The notes beneath the pieces were generated by a model. The model searched no databases. It saw only the letters and a list, made by a program, of their open reading frames with translations, and was not told where the DNA came from. Source: Desulfurobacteriaceae bacterium (lineage in GTDB: Bacteria > Aquificota > Aquificia > Desulfurobacteriales > Desulfurobacteriaceae). Taken from it: a stretch of 64,000 nt of DNA. Positions 33,772-42,093 of the stretch are shown here, one piece after another (position 1 is the first letter of the stretch; each line of letters begins with the position of its first letter). The translations under genes were made by a program, and so were the position numbers. The stretch lies in assembly GCA_027068415.1 (NCBI GenBank), contig JAMOTD010000009.1, positions 124,001 to 188,000 on the forward strand, in the 5' to 3' direction.

Positions 33772-33793
33772 GGGAGGGGCTATAACCCCTCCC
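33772..33793 (-). terminator. Hairpin between the DUF505 gene and the duplicated-domain gene
   Basis: GGGAGGGG (33772-33779), 6-nt loop, CCCCTCCC (33786-33793). On the minus strand the following bases are TTCTCAAAG, a weak U tract. It could reduce expression of the second gene or stabilise the first message. Confidence 0.5.
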
Positions 33794-33809
33794 AATAGTA
33801 GTTATAGTC

Positions 33810-35753
33810 TTAATTGAGCTTTTCAAGGGCTTCAAGGATTAAGAGACCCGCCTCGTTGATGGAGCTCTTACCTACGAGGTTTGAAGCCCTGAGGATAACC
33901 ATCTCCTCCTCAAAGGTGTCGGGGTCAAGGCCCGAGAGCTTAATGGCTTCCTTGATGTTCTTGGGAAGAACCCTGACCTTCTGCTCCTTAACGTAGAGGG
34001 TTCCCACCTTCCTCAAGGCCTCAAGAACCCTTACTGCAAGGGGAGTAATCGGGTTGGCAAGGCCTTCGGGAGTTCCCGAAAGTGCCCTCTTAATAAGCTT
34101 TCCGGCCTCTGTAAGGATTATGGCCTCGTTCTGGAGGATATCTATGTAGCCCCTCGCCTCAAGTTTGTTGAGGGCGTACTCAACCTCTTCCCTCCAGGTC
34201 TCGTCAAAGGCCTCGTAAACGTCCTTGACGAAGAAGCCCTTTTCGGGAAGTTTGTGGAGAACTTGAAGCTCAAAGCGAGTAATGTGGGGAAGCCTCCTAA
34301 TCTCGTAGGCCATCTGGGCGTACATCTTACCTGCTTCCGTAGCCTCACCTCCGCCGATTAAGTAGGCGGCAACACCCTTGTTGTACCAGTCAACGTTGGG
34401 AGCAGCAAACTCTTTGTTCGTAATTGTGATTGCCTTAACGGCAACTGCAGGAATTTCTCTAAATCCGCGGGTCTTCATGTCTTCAAGAACTTTCTTACCG
34501 TAGTCGGTAAGGTAGTGAACCTTCTTGCCCTCGTAGTTTTCAGAGCGAATAAGGTTAAAGGACTCAAGGGTGTAGAGGGATTCCTGAACGATGTCGTACA
34601 TCTTCTTGTACCACTCGTTGCCCTTCTCGTAGAAGGATTTAAAGAGCTCCTCTACAGTCTTAACCTCGCTGAACTTCTTCTTAATTTCCTCCTTCTTCTG
34701 GTAGCCGAGGTCCTGGTAGAGCCTCCTTCCGTAATGCTCAAGGAGGTGTTTGTACTCTTTCAAAGGCTTGTAGAAGAGGTAGTGGACGAGCTCGTCAACT
34801 GTGGGAAGGGTTGAGGGGTCCTGCTCGTGGTGCTTCCAGACCTCCTCAATTCCTCTCAGGAGCTCTGCGTCTAAAATCTCAACGTTGATTGACTTAACCG
34901 GCTTAAAGCTCCTCTCCTTCCAAATCCTGTAAGCCTCAAGGAGGTGCTCACCTGCCGGCAAGGGATTGCCCTTGTCGTCAATAAGGGCAAGGGCGAAGAG
35001 AACCTCTTTCTCCTCATCACTTATTGCTTCAAAGCCTTCGTAAACTGCCCTCTCAAGACTGTCCATAATGTCTTCAGAGATAACGGTTTCAAGTGTCGGA
35101 GCGATTGTTTCACAGGCGGCCTTAATCTCCCTGCCTAAGGCAGTTAAAGCGTAAACGTCGGAGTTGGGAACGGAGAAGGCCAGAAGCCTCATTGCTCCCA
35201 TTAAAATGGGGAATCTTCCGCCTGCCGGAAGCATTGAGGACTCTGCCGGACCTGCGGGCATCTCCTTAATGTACTGATAGAGCTCCCTGTCAATTATGAG
35301 CCTCGGGTGTGCGTTCCTGAAGACCTCGTAAACGTCCTTTGCGTATTGGTTTATCGCCTTGAAAGTCCCCTTCTTCTCAATCTTCCTCTCCTCAATAAAG
35401 CCCCTCTTTGCGAGCTGCTCCTCCGTTAAGGGGCCGGGAATGTCATCGTTCTCAATGGCGGTCTCAATCATCATAAGGACTTCAGAGCCCAACCACCTGA
35501 AGTTATCATCCCACTTGCTCGGGTGGGGAATGAGCCCCTTCTCAACCATTTCGTCAATGATGTTTGCAAGGACTCTGCCCCAGTATGTTAACGAGTACTC
35601 TAAGGGACGAACGAGCCTCAAGAGGTTCATCCTCTCAAGCTCTAAGTAGGGGGGCTCTTCACTCTTAACGAAGAGCCGGCAGGTCGGAGCCTGATTCCTC
35701 TCCTCCTCCCTTACCCTGAGGAGCGCAAGGGCGTGCTCTTTTCTAATTACCAT
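33810..35753 (-). CDS. DUF505 family protein
   Basis: A 647-residue soluble protein that reads like the DUF505 family known from archaea and Aquificota; function unknown. It starts MVIRKEHALALLRVREEERN. Repeated segments resemble winged-helix units: LTALGREIKAACE, LTDYGKKVLEDMK, LTEAGKLIKRALSG and INEAGLLILEALE, each a 'xxTxxGxxxxxx' wing ending. Such repetition suggests a scaffold of several HTH-like domains, possibly nucleic-acid binding (inference). It is the first gene of a minus-strand group with the duplicated-domain protein and the NIT sensor. An 11-7-11 palindrome lies 103-131 bp upstream. Confidence 0.75.
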   Translation of the reverse strand: MVIRKEHALALLRVREEERNQAPTCRLFVKSEEPPYLELERMNLLRLVRPLEYSLTYWGRVLANIIDEMVEKGLIPHPSKWDDNFRWLGSEVLMMIETAIENDDIPGPLTEEQLAKRGFIEERKIEKKGTFKAINQYAKDVYEVFRNAHPRLIIDRELYQYIKEMPAGPAESSMLPAGGRFPILMGAMRLLAFSVPNSDVYALTALGREIKAACETIAPTLETVISEDIMDSLERAVYEGFEAISDEEKEVLFALALIDDKGNPLPAGEHLLEAYRIWKERSFKPVKSINVEILDAELLRGIEEVWKHHEQDPSTLPTVDELVHYLFYKPLKEYKHLLEHYGRRLYQDLGYQKKEEIKKKFSEVKTVEELFKSFYEKGNEWYKKMYDIVQESLYTLESFNLIRSENYEGKKVHYLTDYGKKVLEDMKTRGFREIPAVAVKAITITNKEFAAPNVDWYNKGVAAYLIGGGEATEAGKMYAQMAYEIRRLPHITRFELQVLHKLPEKGFFVKDVYEAFDETWREEVEYALNKLEARGYIDILQNEAIILTEAGKLIKRALSGTPEGLANPITPLAVRVLEALRKVGTLYVKEQKVRVLPKNIKEAIKLSGLDPDTFEEEMVILRASNLVGKSSINEAGLLILEALEKLN

Positions 35754-35787
35754 GTTCTCTCCCTCCTTTTCTTTATTTCTGCGAGTT

Positions 35788-35816
35788 AAATTATGTCAAA
35801 TAAAATTTTAAGTCAA
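35788..35816 (-). promoter_or_regulatory. Candidate promoter region of the DUF505 gene
   Basis: On the minus strand TTGACT (35816-35811) is followed 17 bp later by TAATTT (35793-35788). A second, perfect -35 box TTGACA lies at 35799-35794 but has a poor -10. Overlapping promoters are possible. Confidence 0.4.
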
Positions 35817-35855
35817 CTACAGTAAACCTGAAATCCAATTAACAGCATACTTCCT

Positions 35856-35884
35856 ATAACTATTAAACCACAATTAATAGTTAT
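35856..35884. promoter_or_regulatory. 11-bp palindromic operator candidate, DUF505/mutL intergenic region
   Basis: ATAACTATTAA (35856-35866), 7-bp spacer ACCACAA, TTAATAGTTAT (35874-35884): perfect 11-bp arms. It sits in a 228-bp divergent gap. It is 40 bp upstream of the DUF505 -35 boxes and 98 bp upstream of the mutL ATG. No T run follows, so it resembles a dimeric regulator site more than a terminator. Confidence 0.6.
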
Positions 35885-35981
35885 TTAAAATCACAACAAC
35901 CATGTAAGGCCGTAGCACTAAAAAATCGGCCGGAATAATTTCAAGGGCAAACACACGTAGCCTAAAAAGGGAATCATTTAG

Positions 35982-37409
35982 ATGATAAGGAAGTTACCTC
36001 AGGAGGTTGTAAGGAGAATAGCCTCGGGACAGATTGCAGAGAGCCCGAGGGCTGTTTTGAAGGAGCTCCTTGAGAACGCCCTTGACGCCGGCGCGAGGAA
36101 GATTGAGGTAAAGATTGAGAGCCCCTTTAACTTCAAGGTAATTGATAACGGCGAGGGAATAGGTTATAGGGAGCTCCCCCTGACCGTTGAGCGTTTTGCA
36201 ACGAGCAAGATAAGGGAGTTTGAAGACCTAAAGAGCCTGAAGACCTACGGCTTCAGAGGGGAAGCCCTCCACGCAATTGCAGAGCTCTCGCACCTGACGA
36301 TTAAGAGCAGGAAGAGGGGGGAGGAGGTCGGAGGAGTTCTGAAGGTCGTCGGAGGGGAAATCAGGGAGCACAGGCCCTTCCCCTTTAAGGAGGGAACGGC
36401 AGTAGAGGTTAGGGAACTCTTTTTCAACGCCCCGGTAAGGAGAAGGGCGACTTCAAGGAGCGAGAAGGGGCTTATGGTAAGACTTGCAAAGGTTTACGCA
36501 ATGTGCCACCCGGAAGTTGAGTTTACAATCGGCTCCGAGCGCTTTTTTAGGAGCTCCCTCCCCGAAAGAATTTACAGGTTAACGGGAATTCGGCTTCAGA
36601 GGGTCTCTTCAAACAGGATTGAGCTCTTTTTTAGTAGGGAAGAAAGAGGAGTGAAGCAGGTTTTCGTAAACAGGCGGCCTGTCTCCCTTCCCGAGGTTGA
36701 GAAGCTCCTTGAGGAGAAGAGATTAAAGTCTTACGTCCTCTTCATAGAGGTTGAGCCGCAGCTGGTTGACTTCAACCTTACGCCCTCAAAGGAGAGGGTT
36801 CTGATTGAGGATAGGAGCGTTATAAGGGACGTTGAGGAGCTCTTAAAGGAGGAGTTTTCACTGCCGAGGCTGATAACGGCCAGGGAGAGCTCCCGAATTA
36901 CGTACTGCACCCCCTTAAAGCTCATCGGCTCCGACGGAACCGTAATAGTGGCCCACGACGGTGAAAACTACTACTTCTTTGACCAACACCTTATCCACGA
37001 GAGGGTTAACTACGAAAGGCTATTAAAAGCGCTCAAAAGGAGAGAGATTCCCCTCTCAGAAGTCCACCCGCCCCTTGAGCTTCCTGAAGAGTTAAAGGAA
37101 AAAGCAGAGAGGCTGGGGGCCCTTTTCTTTGAGGAGGGAGAGAGGATAGTTATCTACAAAATCCCGGAGATTTTAAAACCTGAGGACTTTAAACTACTTG
37201 AAAGCAAAGGAGTTGAGTCTGTTGCCGAGATTGCCTGCAAAAGGGCGATTAAGGCCGGCTACAGAGTAAAGGACTGGATGGAGGTTGAGGAGCTCTTTAA
37301 CGAGTACCTTGAGTGTGAGAACAGGGAGAGCTGCCCCCACGGAAGACCGATTTACTATAAAATCCCAAAGAGGAGGATTTACAACCAGCTCGGAAGGAAG
37401 TTAAGGTGA
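35982..37409 (+). CDS. mutL: DNA mismatch repair protein MutL (endonuclease type)
   Basis: A 475-residue MutL, about 100-150 residues shorter than usual. The N-terminal GHKL ATPase has LLENALDAGA, IDNGEGIGY and YGFRGEALHAI. The linker is very short. The C-terminal domain keeps the nicking-endonuclease signatures: DQHLIHERVNYE (the DQHAxxExxxxE motif with Leu for Ala), ACKRAIKAGYR, and CPHGRPIYY. It therefore probably nicks the strand to be repaired, as in bacteria lacking MutH. No mutS is in the window. The next gene overlaps by GTGA. Confidence 0.94.
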   Translation: MIRKLPQEVVRRIASGQIAESPRAVLKELLENALDAGARKIEVKIESPFNFKVIDNGEGIGYRELPLTVERFATSKIREFEDLKSLKTYGFRGEALHAIAELSHLTIKSRKRGEEVGGVLKVVGGEIREHRPFPFKEGTAVEVRELFFNAPVRRRATSRSEKGLMVRLAKVYAMCHPEVEFTIGSERFFRSSLPERIYRLTGIRLQRVSSNRIELFFSREERGVKQVFVNRRPVSLPEVEKLLEEKRLKSYVLFIEVEPQLVDFNLTPSKERVLIEDRSVIRDVEELLKEEFSLPRLITARESSRITYCTPLKLIGSDGTVIVAHDGENYYFFDQHLIHERVNYERLLKALKRREIPLSEVHPPLELPEELKEKAERLGALFFEEGERIVIYKIPEILKPEDFKLLESKGVESVAEIACKRAIKAGYRVKDWMEVEELFNEYLECENRESCPHGRPIYYKIPKRRIYNQLGRKLR

Positions 37410-38599
37410 AAGGGGAGGAGATAAAGAGGGAAGTTTTAGCCGGGCTTACGACCTTCTTCACAATGTCCTACATCCTGGTGGTAAACCCGGCAATCCTCTC
37501 GGCGGCAGGAATGCCGAAGGAGGGAGTCCTCTTTGCAACGGCAGTCTCCTCGGCCCTTGCAACCTTCCTGATGGGGGTTTACGCGGGGCTCCCCTTTGCC
37601 CTCGCCCCGGGAATGGGACTAAACGCCTACTTTGCCTATACCGTCTGCGGTCAGATGGGAGTAAGCTGGAAAACGGCCTTAGCGGCGGTTTTTATTGAAG
37701 GTATTCTCTTCCTCATAGGAGCCCTCTTCGGGGCAAGGAGGGCGATTTTAAGGGCAATCCCGAAAAACATGGCCTACGGAATCTCGGGAGGAATAGGCCT
37801 CTTTATTGCCCTGATTGGCCTAAAGAACGCCCACATAGTTGAGGGCTCAAAGGCAACCCTCTTAAAGCTGGGGGAGATAACCTCACCTGAGGCGGTAATA
37901 ACCCTCATAACCCTTTTTCTAATTACTCTGCTCGTAAAGAGGAAAATTCCCGGAAGTCTGCTAATTGGGATAGTTTTTGCTACGCTCTTAGGAACTCTCT
38001 TTGGAAAGGTCAGCCCTCCCGGGGAGCTCTTCGGACTTCCCCAGCCGACGGCCGCCCTTAAGCTGGACTTCCACCAAATCCTTTCCCTCTCAATCGTTCC
38101 GGTGGTCTTAACATTTCTGTTGGTTGATGTCTTTGATACAGTCGGAACCCTCTCGGCGCTCTGCACGAGGCTGGGGATACCCTTAAGCGACCCGAGGGTA
38201 GGAAGGGCACTTACCTGCGACGCGGTGGGAACAACAGCTGGAGCTCTCCTGGGGACTTCAACGATAACCACCTACGTTGAGAGCGCTTCGGGAGTTGCGG
38301 CAGGAGGGAGAACGGGGCTTACGGCAATGACCGTAGCCCTCCTCTTTGTCGCCTCGCTCTTCCTCTACCCGCTGATTAACGTAATACCGGCCTTTGCAAC
38401 CTCTCCCGCCCTGATTTACGTAGGCTTCTTCATGGCACAGAGCTTAAAGAAGATTGAGTGGGAAAACTTTACAGAGGCCTTCCCGGCTTTTATAACTTTT
38501 ATCGGAATTCCCTTCACCTTCAGCATATCCGACGGGATTTTGATGGGGTTCGGCCTTTACGGAGCCTTGAAGCTAACGGAGAAACTCCTCAATGAGTAA
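37406..38599 (+). CDS. NCS2/AzgA family purine permease
   Basis: A 397-residue integral membrane protein with about 12 hydrophobic segments. AzgA-type motifs are present: LTTFFTMSYILVVNPAIL near the N-terminus, APGMGLNAYFAYTVC, and LVDVFDTVGTL in the second half, followed by GTSTITTYVESASGVAAGGRTG. Family members import adenine, guanine or hypoxanthine with protons. The start is GTG overlapping the mutL stop, indicating coupling. Substrate choice is inference. Confidence 0.9.
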   Translation: MKGEEIKREVLAGLTTFFTMSYILVVNPAILSAAGMPKEGVLFATAVSSALATFLMGVYAGLPFALAPGMGLNAYFAYTVCGQMGVSWKTALAAVFIEGILFLIGALFGARRAILRAIPKNMAYGISGGIGLFIALIGLKNAHIVEGSKATLLKLGEITSPEAVITLITLFLITLLVKRKIPGSLLIGIVFATLLGTLFGKVSPPGELFGLPQPTAALKLDFHQILSLSIVPVVLTFLLVDVFDTVGTLSALCTRLGIPLSDPRVGRALTCDAVGTTAGALLGTSTITTYVESASGVAAGGRTGLTAMTVALLFVASLFLYPLINVIPAFATSPALIYVGFFMAQSLKKIEWENFTEAFPAFITFIGIPFTFSISDGILMGFGLYGALKLTEKLLNE

Positions 38600-38602
38600 G
38601 AG

Positions 38603-38650
38603 CTTTCCTATATTTTCGTGATAAAGAAATTACAATCGTAGGAAAGGAGG
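38603..38650 (+). promoter_or_regulatory. Possible stem near the htpX ribosome binding site
   Basis: CTTTCCTA (38603-38610) is complementary to TAGGAAAG (38639-38646), which abuts the GGAGG site (38646-38650) of htpX. The 8-bp stem with a 28-nt loop could limit ribosome access until melted by heat. It is a modest pairing. Confidence 0.3.
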
Positions 38651-38656
38651 AGATTT

Positions 38657-39562
38657 ATGTGGAACAGCCTTAAAACGGCGATACTCTTAGGCTTTCTGAC
38701 CGGCCTTCTACTGCTCTTCGGAAAGCTCTTGGGCGGAAATGCCGGAATGGTCGTAGCCCTCTTTATGGCTGCAATTATGAACTTTGCAAGCTGGTTCTTC
38801 TCGGACAAAATCGTCCTCTCAATGTACGGAGTAAAACTCCTGAGCGAGGAGGAGGCCCCCTGGCTCCACGCAACCGTTGAGAAACTGGCAAAGAACGCCG
38901 GAATTCCCAAACCGAAAGTGGGAATAGCTCCCATGGACGTTCCCAACGCTTTTGCAACCGGAAGGAACCCCGAGCACGGGGTTGTCGTGGTGACCCCCAA
39001 GATTGTGGAGCTCCTAAACGAGGACGAGCTTGAGGGAGTTTTAGCCCACGAGATTTCCCACATTAAGAACAGAGATACGCTCATTCAGGCGGTTGCCGCA
39101 ACAATAGCAGGCGCAATAACGATGCTTGCAAACATGGCCCAGTGGTTCCTCTTTTTCGGAGGGAGCAGAGACGAAGAGGAAGGGGGCGGCTGGCTTGAGA
39201 TGATAGGGCTGATTTTGATGGTAATTTTCGCTCCCATTGCCGCCGCAATAATCCAGATGGCAATCTCAAGGGCAAGGGAGTACAAGGCAGACGAGACCGG
39301 AGGAATCATCTCCGGTAAGCCCGAAGCCCTTGCAAGCGCTCTAAAAAAGCTTGAGGAGTACTCAAGGAGAATTCCCCCGGAGCTGGTAAAGCAGGAGGTC
39401 AACCCGGCAACGAGCCACCTCTTTATAGTCAACCCCCTCAAAGGGGACTTCCTTGCCGAGCTCTTCTCTACACACCCCCCTACGGAAAAGAGGATTGCAA
39501 GGCTCCTTGAGCTTGCGAGAAAACTCTTTGGTAGAATTAGACAAACCTTCTGGAGATATTAA
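38657..39562 (+). CDS. htpX: Membrane zinc protease HtpX
   Basis: A 301-residue M48 protease. Two N-terminal membrane helices (residues 8-47) are followed by the zinc site HEISH at 131-135. Two more hydrophobic segments follow (about 142-158 and 178-198), then the third ligand region [13 protein letters not shown]. HtpX degrades damaged membrane proteins in stress. The binding site AAAGGAGG is 6 nt before the ATG. The length and helix order are typical. Neighbours are unrelated housekeeping genes. Confidence 0.95.
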   Translation: MWNSLKTAILLGFLTGLLLLFGKLLGGNAGMVVALFMAAIMNFASWFFSDKIVLSMYGVKLLSEEEAPWLHATVEKLAKNAGIPKPKVGIAPMDVPNAFATGRNPEHGVVVVTPKIVELLNEDELEGVLAHEISHIKNRDTLIQAVAATIAGAITMLANMAQWFLFFGGSRDEEEGGGWLEMIGLILMVIFAPIAAAIIQMAISRAREYKADETGGIISGKPEALASALKKLEEYSRRIPPELVKQEVNPATSHLFIVNPLKGDFLAELFSTHPPTEKRIARLLELARKLFGRIRQTFWRY

Positions 39563-39567
39563 GCCAG

Positions 39568-40902
39568 TTGCCCCGAAAAGAGGACTGGAGGCTCTTCCGC
39601 TCTTTCATTGAAGGCTGCGCAAAGACCAACATAAAGCACAGGTTTGACATCTCGTCAATTTCGGTCTTCTTCGGCCGGTGGATACCCTTTGCCTTTGCCG
39701 TGGGTATAACCACCGGCGCCGTTGCCTCTTTAATGGATGTTCTCATAATTGAGCTAAACAGACTCCTGATAAAGAACCCCCCCGTCCTCGTCCTCTATCC
39801 CATTCTGGTTGCCGCAATAACCGGCTTTGCCCTTTCGGTAGAGCCTGCAATAGGAGGGCCGGGAATAGGGTACGCAATTCTCCACTTGAAGACAAAGATT
39901 TACATTCCCGTCAAAACGGTTCTTCTGAAGTTAATTACTTCAACTTTTGCCCTCTCCGGAGGCTTCATAGCCGGAAGGGAGGGACCCTCGTTCTTCATCG
40001 GAGTTGCAATTGGGGAGTGGTTGGGGAAGGCCTACGGCCTGGGGAAGAGGTACAAGAGCCTTCTCGGACTAATCGGGGGCGGTGCGTTCACCGGAGCTCT
40101 CCTTAAAGCTCCCTTGGGTAGCGCCATATTTGCAATGGAGCTTGAGGAGATGTACAACCTTGACTACCGCCCCTTCGTCCCCATGATTATCGCCTCAATA
40201 ATCAGCTATTTAACGTTCTCCTTCTTTAGAGGTGAGAGCGCCTTTATTCACCTGGTTAAAGAGCCCGTTTGGGACTTAAAGACGATTCCCTACATCGTCG
40301 TAATGGGGCTCACTATTAGCCTCGTAATCTACGCCTACACATTTATCTTCCACACCTGCAACTGCTCAAGCAAGTTCTTTGACGCAAAAGTAAGGCCGGT
40401 GGTAGGGACGGCCCTGGCAGTTCCGATTTTACTTGCTCTCTACCTGATAACGAAGGATACGGACTTCCTCTCCGCCCCCGCCCACATGGGAGTTGTCTCA
40501 AAGCTGGCTCAATCCCTTTTCCCGGTAGGGGTTGACCTCTTTATAATTGTTGCCGTAATTTTTACAACGAGCCTTACCTTAGCCTTCGGAATTCCGGGTG
40601 GACTCGTTCTCCCCAACCTCTTAATCGGAGCGGCCGTAGGGAACGTCTTCGGCCACATGTTCCCGGAGCAGGTAGTTACCTTCACCCTTGCCGGAATGGG
40701 AGCGGCACTGGCAGCAGGAGCAAAAACTCCCCTGGCGGCAATCGTGATGATTACCGAGATGACCCACGCAGACGTTGTAATCCCGATGACCGCCGCAATA
40801 ATAACGAGCTACACGACCAGCTTCGGCTTCAGCCTCTACTTGGGTCAGGAAATCAGATTAAAGCCGATGTCGGGAAAGGTGGAAGAGGAGAATGAAGATT
40901 AA
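39568..40902 (+). CDS. ClC family chloride channel/antiporter
   Basis: A 444-residue membrane protein with the ClC selectivity motifs. GGPGIG (residues 96-101) replaces GSGIP, GREGP is at 136-140 with gating Glu138, and FGIPGGLVLP lies in the second half. No C-terminal CBS domains are present. The Glu at the gate is kept, so Cl-/H+ exchange is possible. The start is TTG at 39568, 5 bp after htpX. It overlaps coaBC by 11 bp. Confidence 0.9.
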   Translation: MPRKEDWRLFRSFIEGCAKTNIKHRFDISSISVFFGRWIPFAFAVGITTGAVASLMDVLIIELNRLLIKNPPVLVLYPILVAAITGFALSVEPAIGGPGIGYAILHLKTKIYIPVKTVLLKLITSTFALSGGFIAGREGPSFFIGVAIGEWLGKAYGLGKRYKSLLGLIGGGAFTGALLKAPLGSAIFAMELEEMYNLDYRPFVPMIIASIISYLTFSFFRGESAFIHLVKEPVWDLKTIPYIVVMGLTISLVIYAYTFIFHTCNCSSKFFDAKVRPVVGTALAVPILLALYLITKDTDFLSAPAHMGVVSKLAQSLFPVGVDLFIIVAVIFTTSLTLAFGIPGGLVLPNLLIGAAVGNVFGHMFPEQVVTFTLAGMGAALAAGAKTPLAAIVMITEMTHADVVIPMTAAIITSYTTSFGFSLYLGQEIRLKPMSGKVEEENED

Positions 40903-42091
40903 GGGAAAGAAAGTAGTTTTGGGAATAACGGGGAGCATCGCCGCCTACAAGGGCGTTGAGGTTTTGAGGGAGCTCCAGAAGAGGGGAGCAGAGGTAAAGG
41001 TTGCAATAACCGAGGCGGGAAAAGAGTTCATAGGAAAGCTGACCCTTGAAGCCCTTACCGGCCAACCCGTTTACGACAGGGTAATACCCGAAAGCGGTCA
41101 GGAAATAAGGCATACCTCCCTCGCCCGGTGGGGAGACCTTCTTTTAATAGCCCCCGCAACGGCAAACACGATTGCAAAGATATCCTGCGGAATAGCCGAT
41201 ACGCCGGTAAGCGAAGTTGCCCTGTGCTTTGGTAAGGGAATTATTGCCCCGGCAATGAACGACAGGATGTACGAGAACCCGATAACTCAGGAGAACTTAG
41301 AGAAGCTAAAGAGGTTGGGTTGGGAAGTTGTTGAGCCGGGAAGCGGATACCTCGCCTGCGGAGACACGGGAAAGGGAAGGCTTGCAGAGGTTAAGGACAT
41401 AGTTGAGGCGGCAGAGTACTGGTTCTACCCCAAACTTCTAAAGGGCAAAAAGGTTGTAATAACCGCCGGAGCCACAAGGGAGTACATAGACCCGGTAAGG
41501 TTTATCTCAAACCCCTCAAGCGGGAAGATGGGCTACGCCCTTGCAAAGGTCGCCGCAGGTATGGGAGCAGAGGTTGTTTTAATCAGCGGTAAGACCTGCC
41601 TTGAGCCCCCCTACAGGGTTAGAAGAATTGAGGTTGAAACTGTTGAGGAGATGAAAGAGGCGGCCTTAAAGGAGTTTGAAAGTGCCAACGTTTACATCTC
41701 GGCGGCGGCAATCGGGGACTACACGCCGGTTGAAAGGAGCTCCCAAAAAATTAAGAAGGGCGAAGGGGAGCTGGTTATAAGGTTGAAGAGGACGCCGGAC
41801 GTTTTAAAGCTAATCGGCCAGAAAAAGAGGGAAGGACAGGTAGTTGTCGGCTTTGCCGCAGAGACCGAAAACCTCTTAGAGAACGCCAAAAAGAAGTTAG
41901 AGAAGAAAAACTTGGATTTAATAGTTGCAAACTCGGTTAAAGAGGGGGTCTTCGGGAGCTCCCAGACGCGGGTCTTTATAGTCGGGAAAAGCGGAGAGGT
42001 TTTAGAGACCAGCGGGAGCAAGGAAGAAGTTGCAGAGGAGATTTTAAAGAAAGTAGCAGAGGTATTAAAGGGGGCAGAGAGCCCCCGGTAG
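40892..42091 (+). CDS. coaBC: Phosphopantothenoylcysteine decarboxylase / phosphopantothenate-cysteine ligase
   Basis: A 399-residue bifunctional enzyme of coenzyme A synthesis. The N-terminal flavin-dependent CoaC domain starts LGITGSIAAYKGVEVL, with the catalytic His74 in EIRHTSLARWGD, PAMNDRMYENP, and an active-site Cys in GYLACGDTGKGRL. The C-terminal CoaB domain has ITAGATREYIDPVRFISN and GYALAKVAA. It couples cysteine to phosphopantothenate and decarboxylates the product. The last codons form a GC-rich hairpin that also serves the convergent metG. Confidence 0.96.
   Translation: MKIKGKKVVLGITGSIAAYKGVEVLRELQKRGAEVKVAITEAGKEFIGKLTLEALTGQPVYDRVIPESGQEIRHTSLARWGDLLLIAPATANTIAKISCGIADTPVSEVALCFGKGIIAPAMNDRMYENPITQENLEKLKRLGWEVVEPGSGYLACGDTGKGRLAEVKDIVEAAEYWFYPKLLKGKKVVITAGATREYIDPVRFISNPSSGKMGYALAKVAAGMGAEVVLISGKTCLEPPYRVRRIEVETVEEMKEAALKEFESANVYISAAAIGDYTPVERSSQKIKKGEGELVIRLKRTPDVLKLIGQKKREGQVVVGFAAETENLLENAKKKLEKKNLDLIVANSVKEGVFGSSQTRVFIVGKSGEVLETSGSKEEVAEEILKKVAEVLKGAESPR
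42064..42086 (-). terminator. Terminator of metG embedded in the coaBC coding end
   Basis: On the minus strand GGGGGC, loop TCTCT, GCCCCC, then TTTAATA. It lies 8 bp past the metG stop and entirely inside the last codons of coaBC. Confidence 0.75.
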
Positions 42092-42093
42092 AG

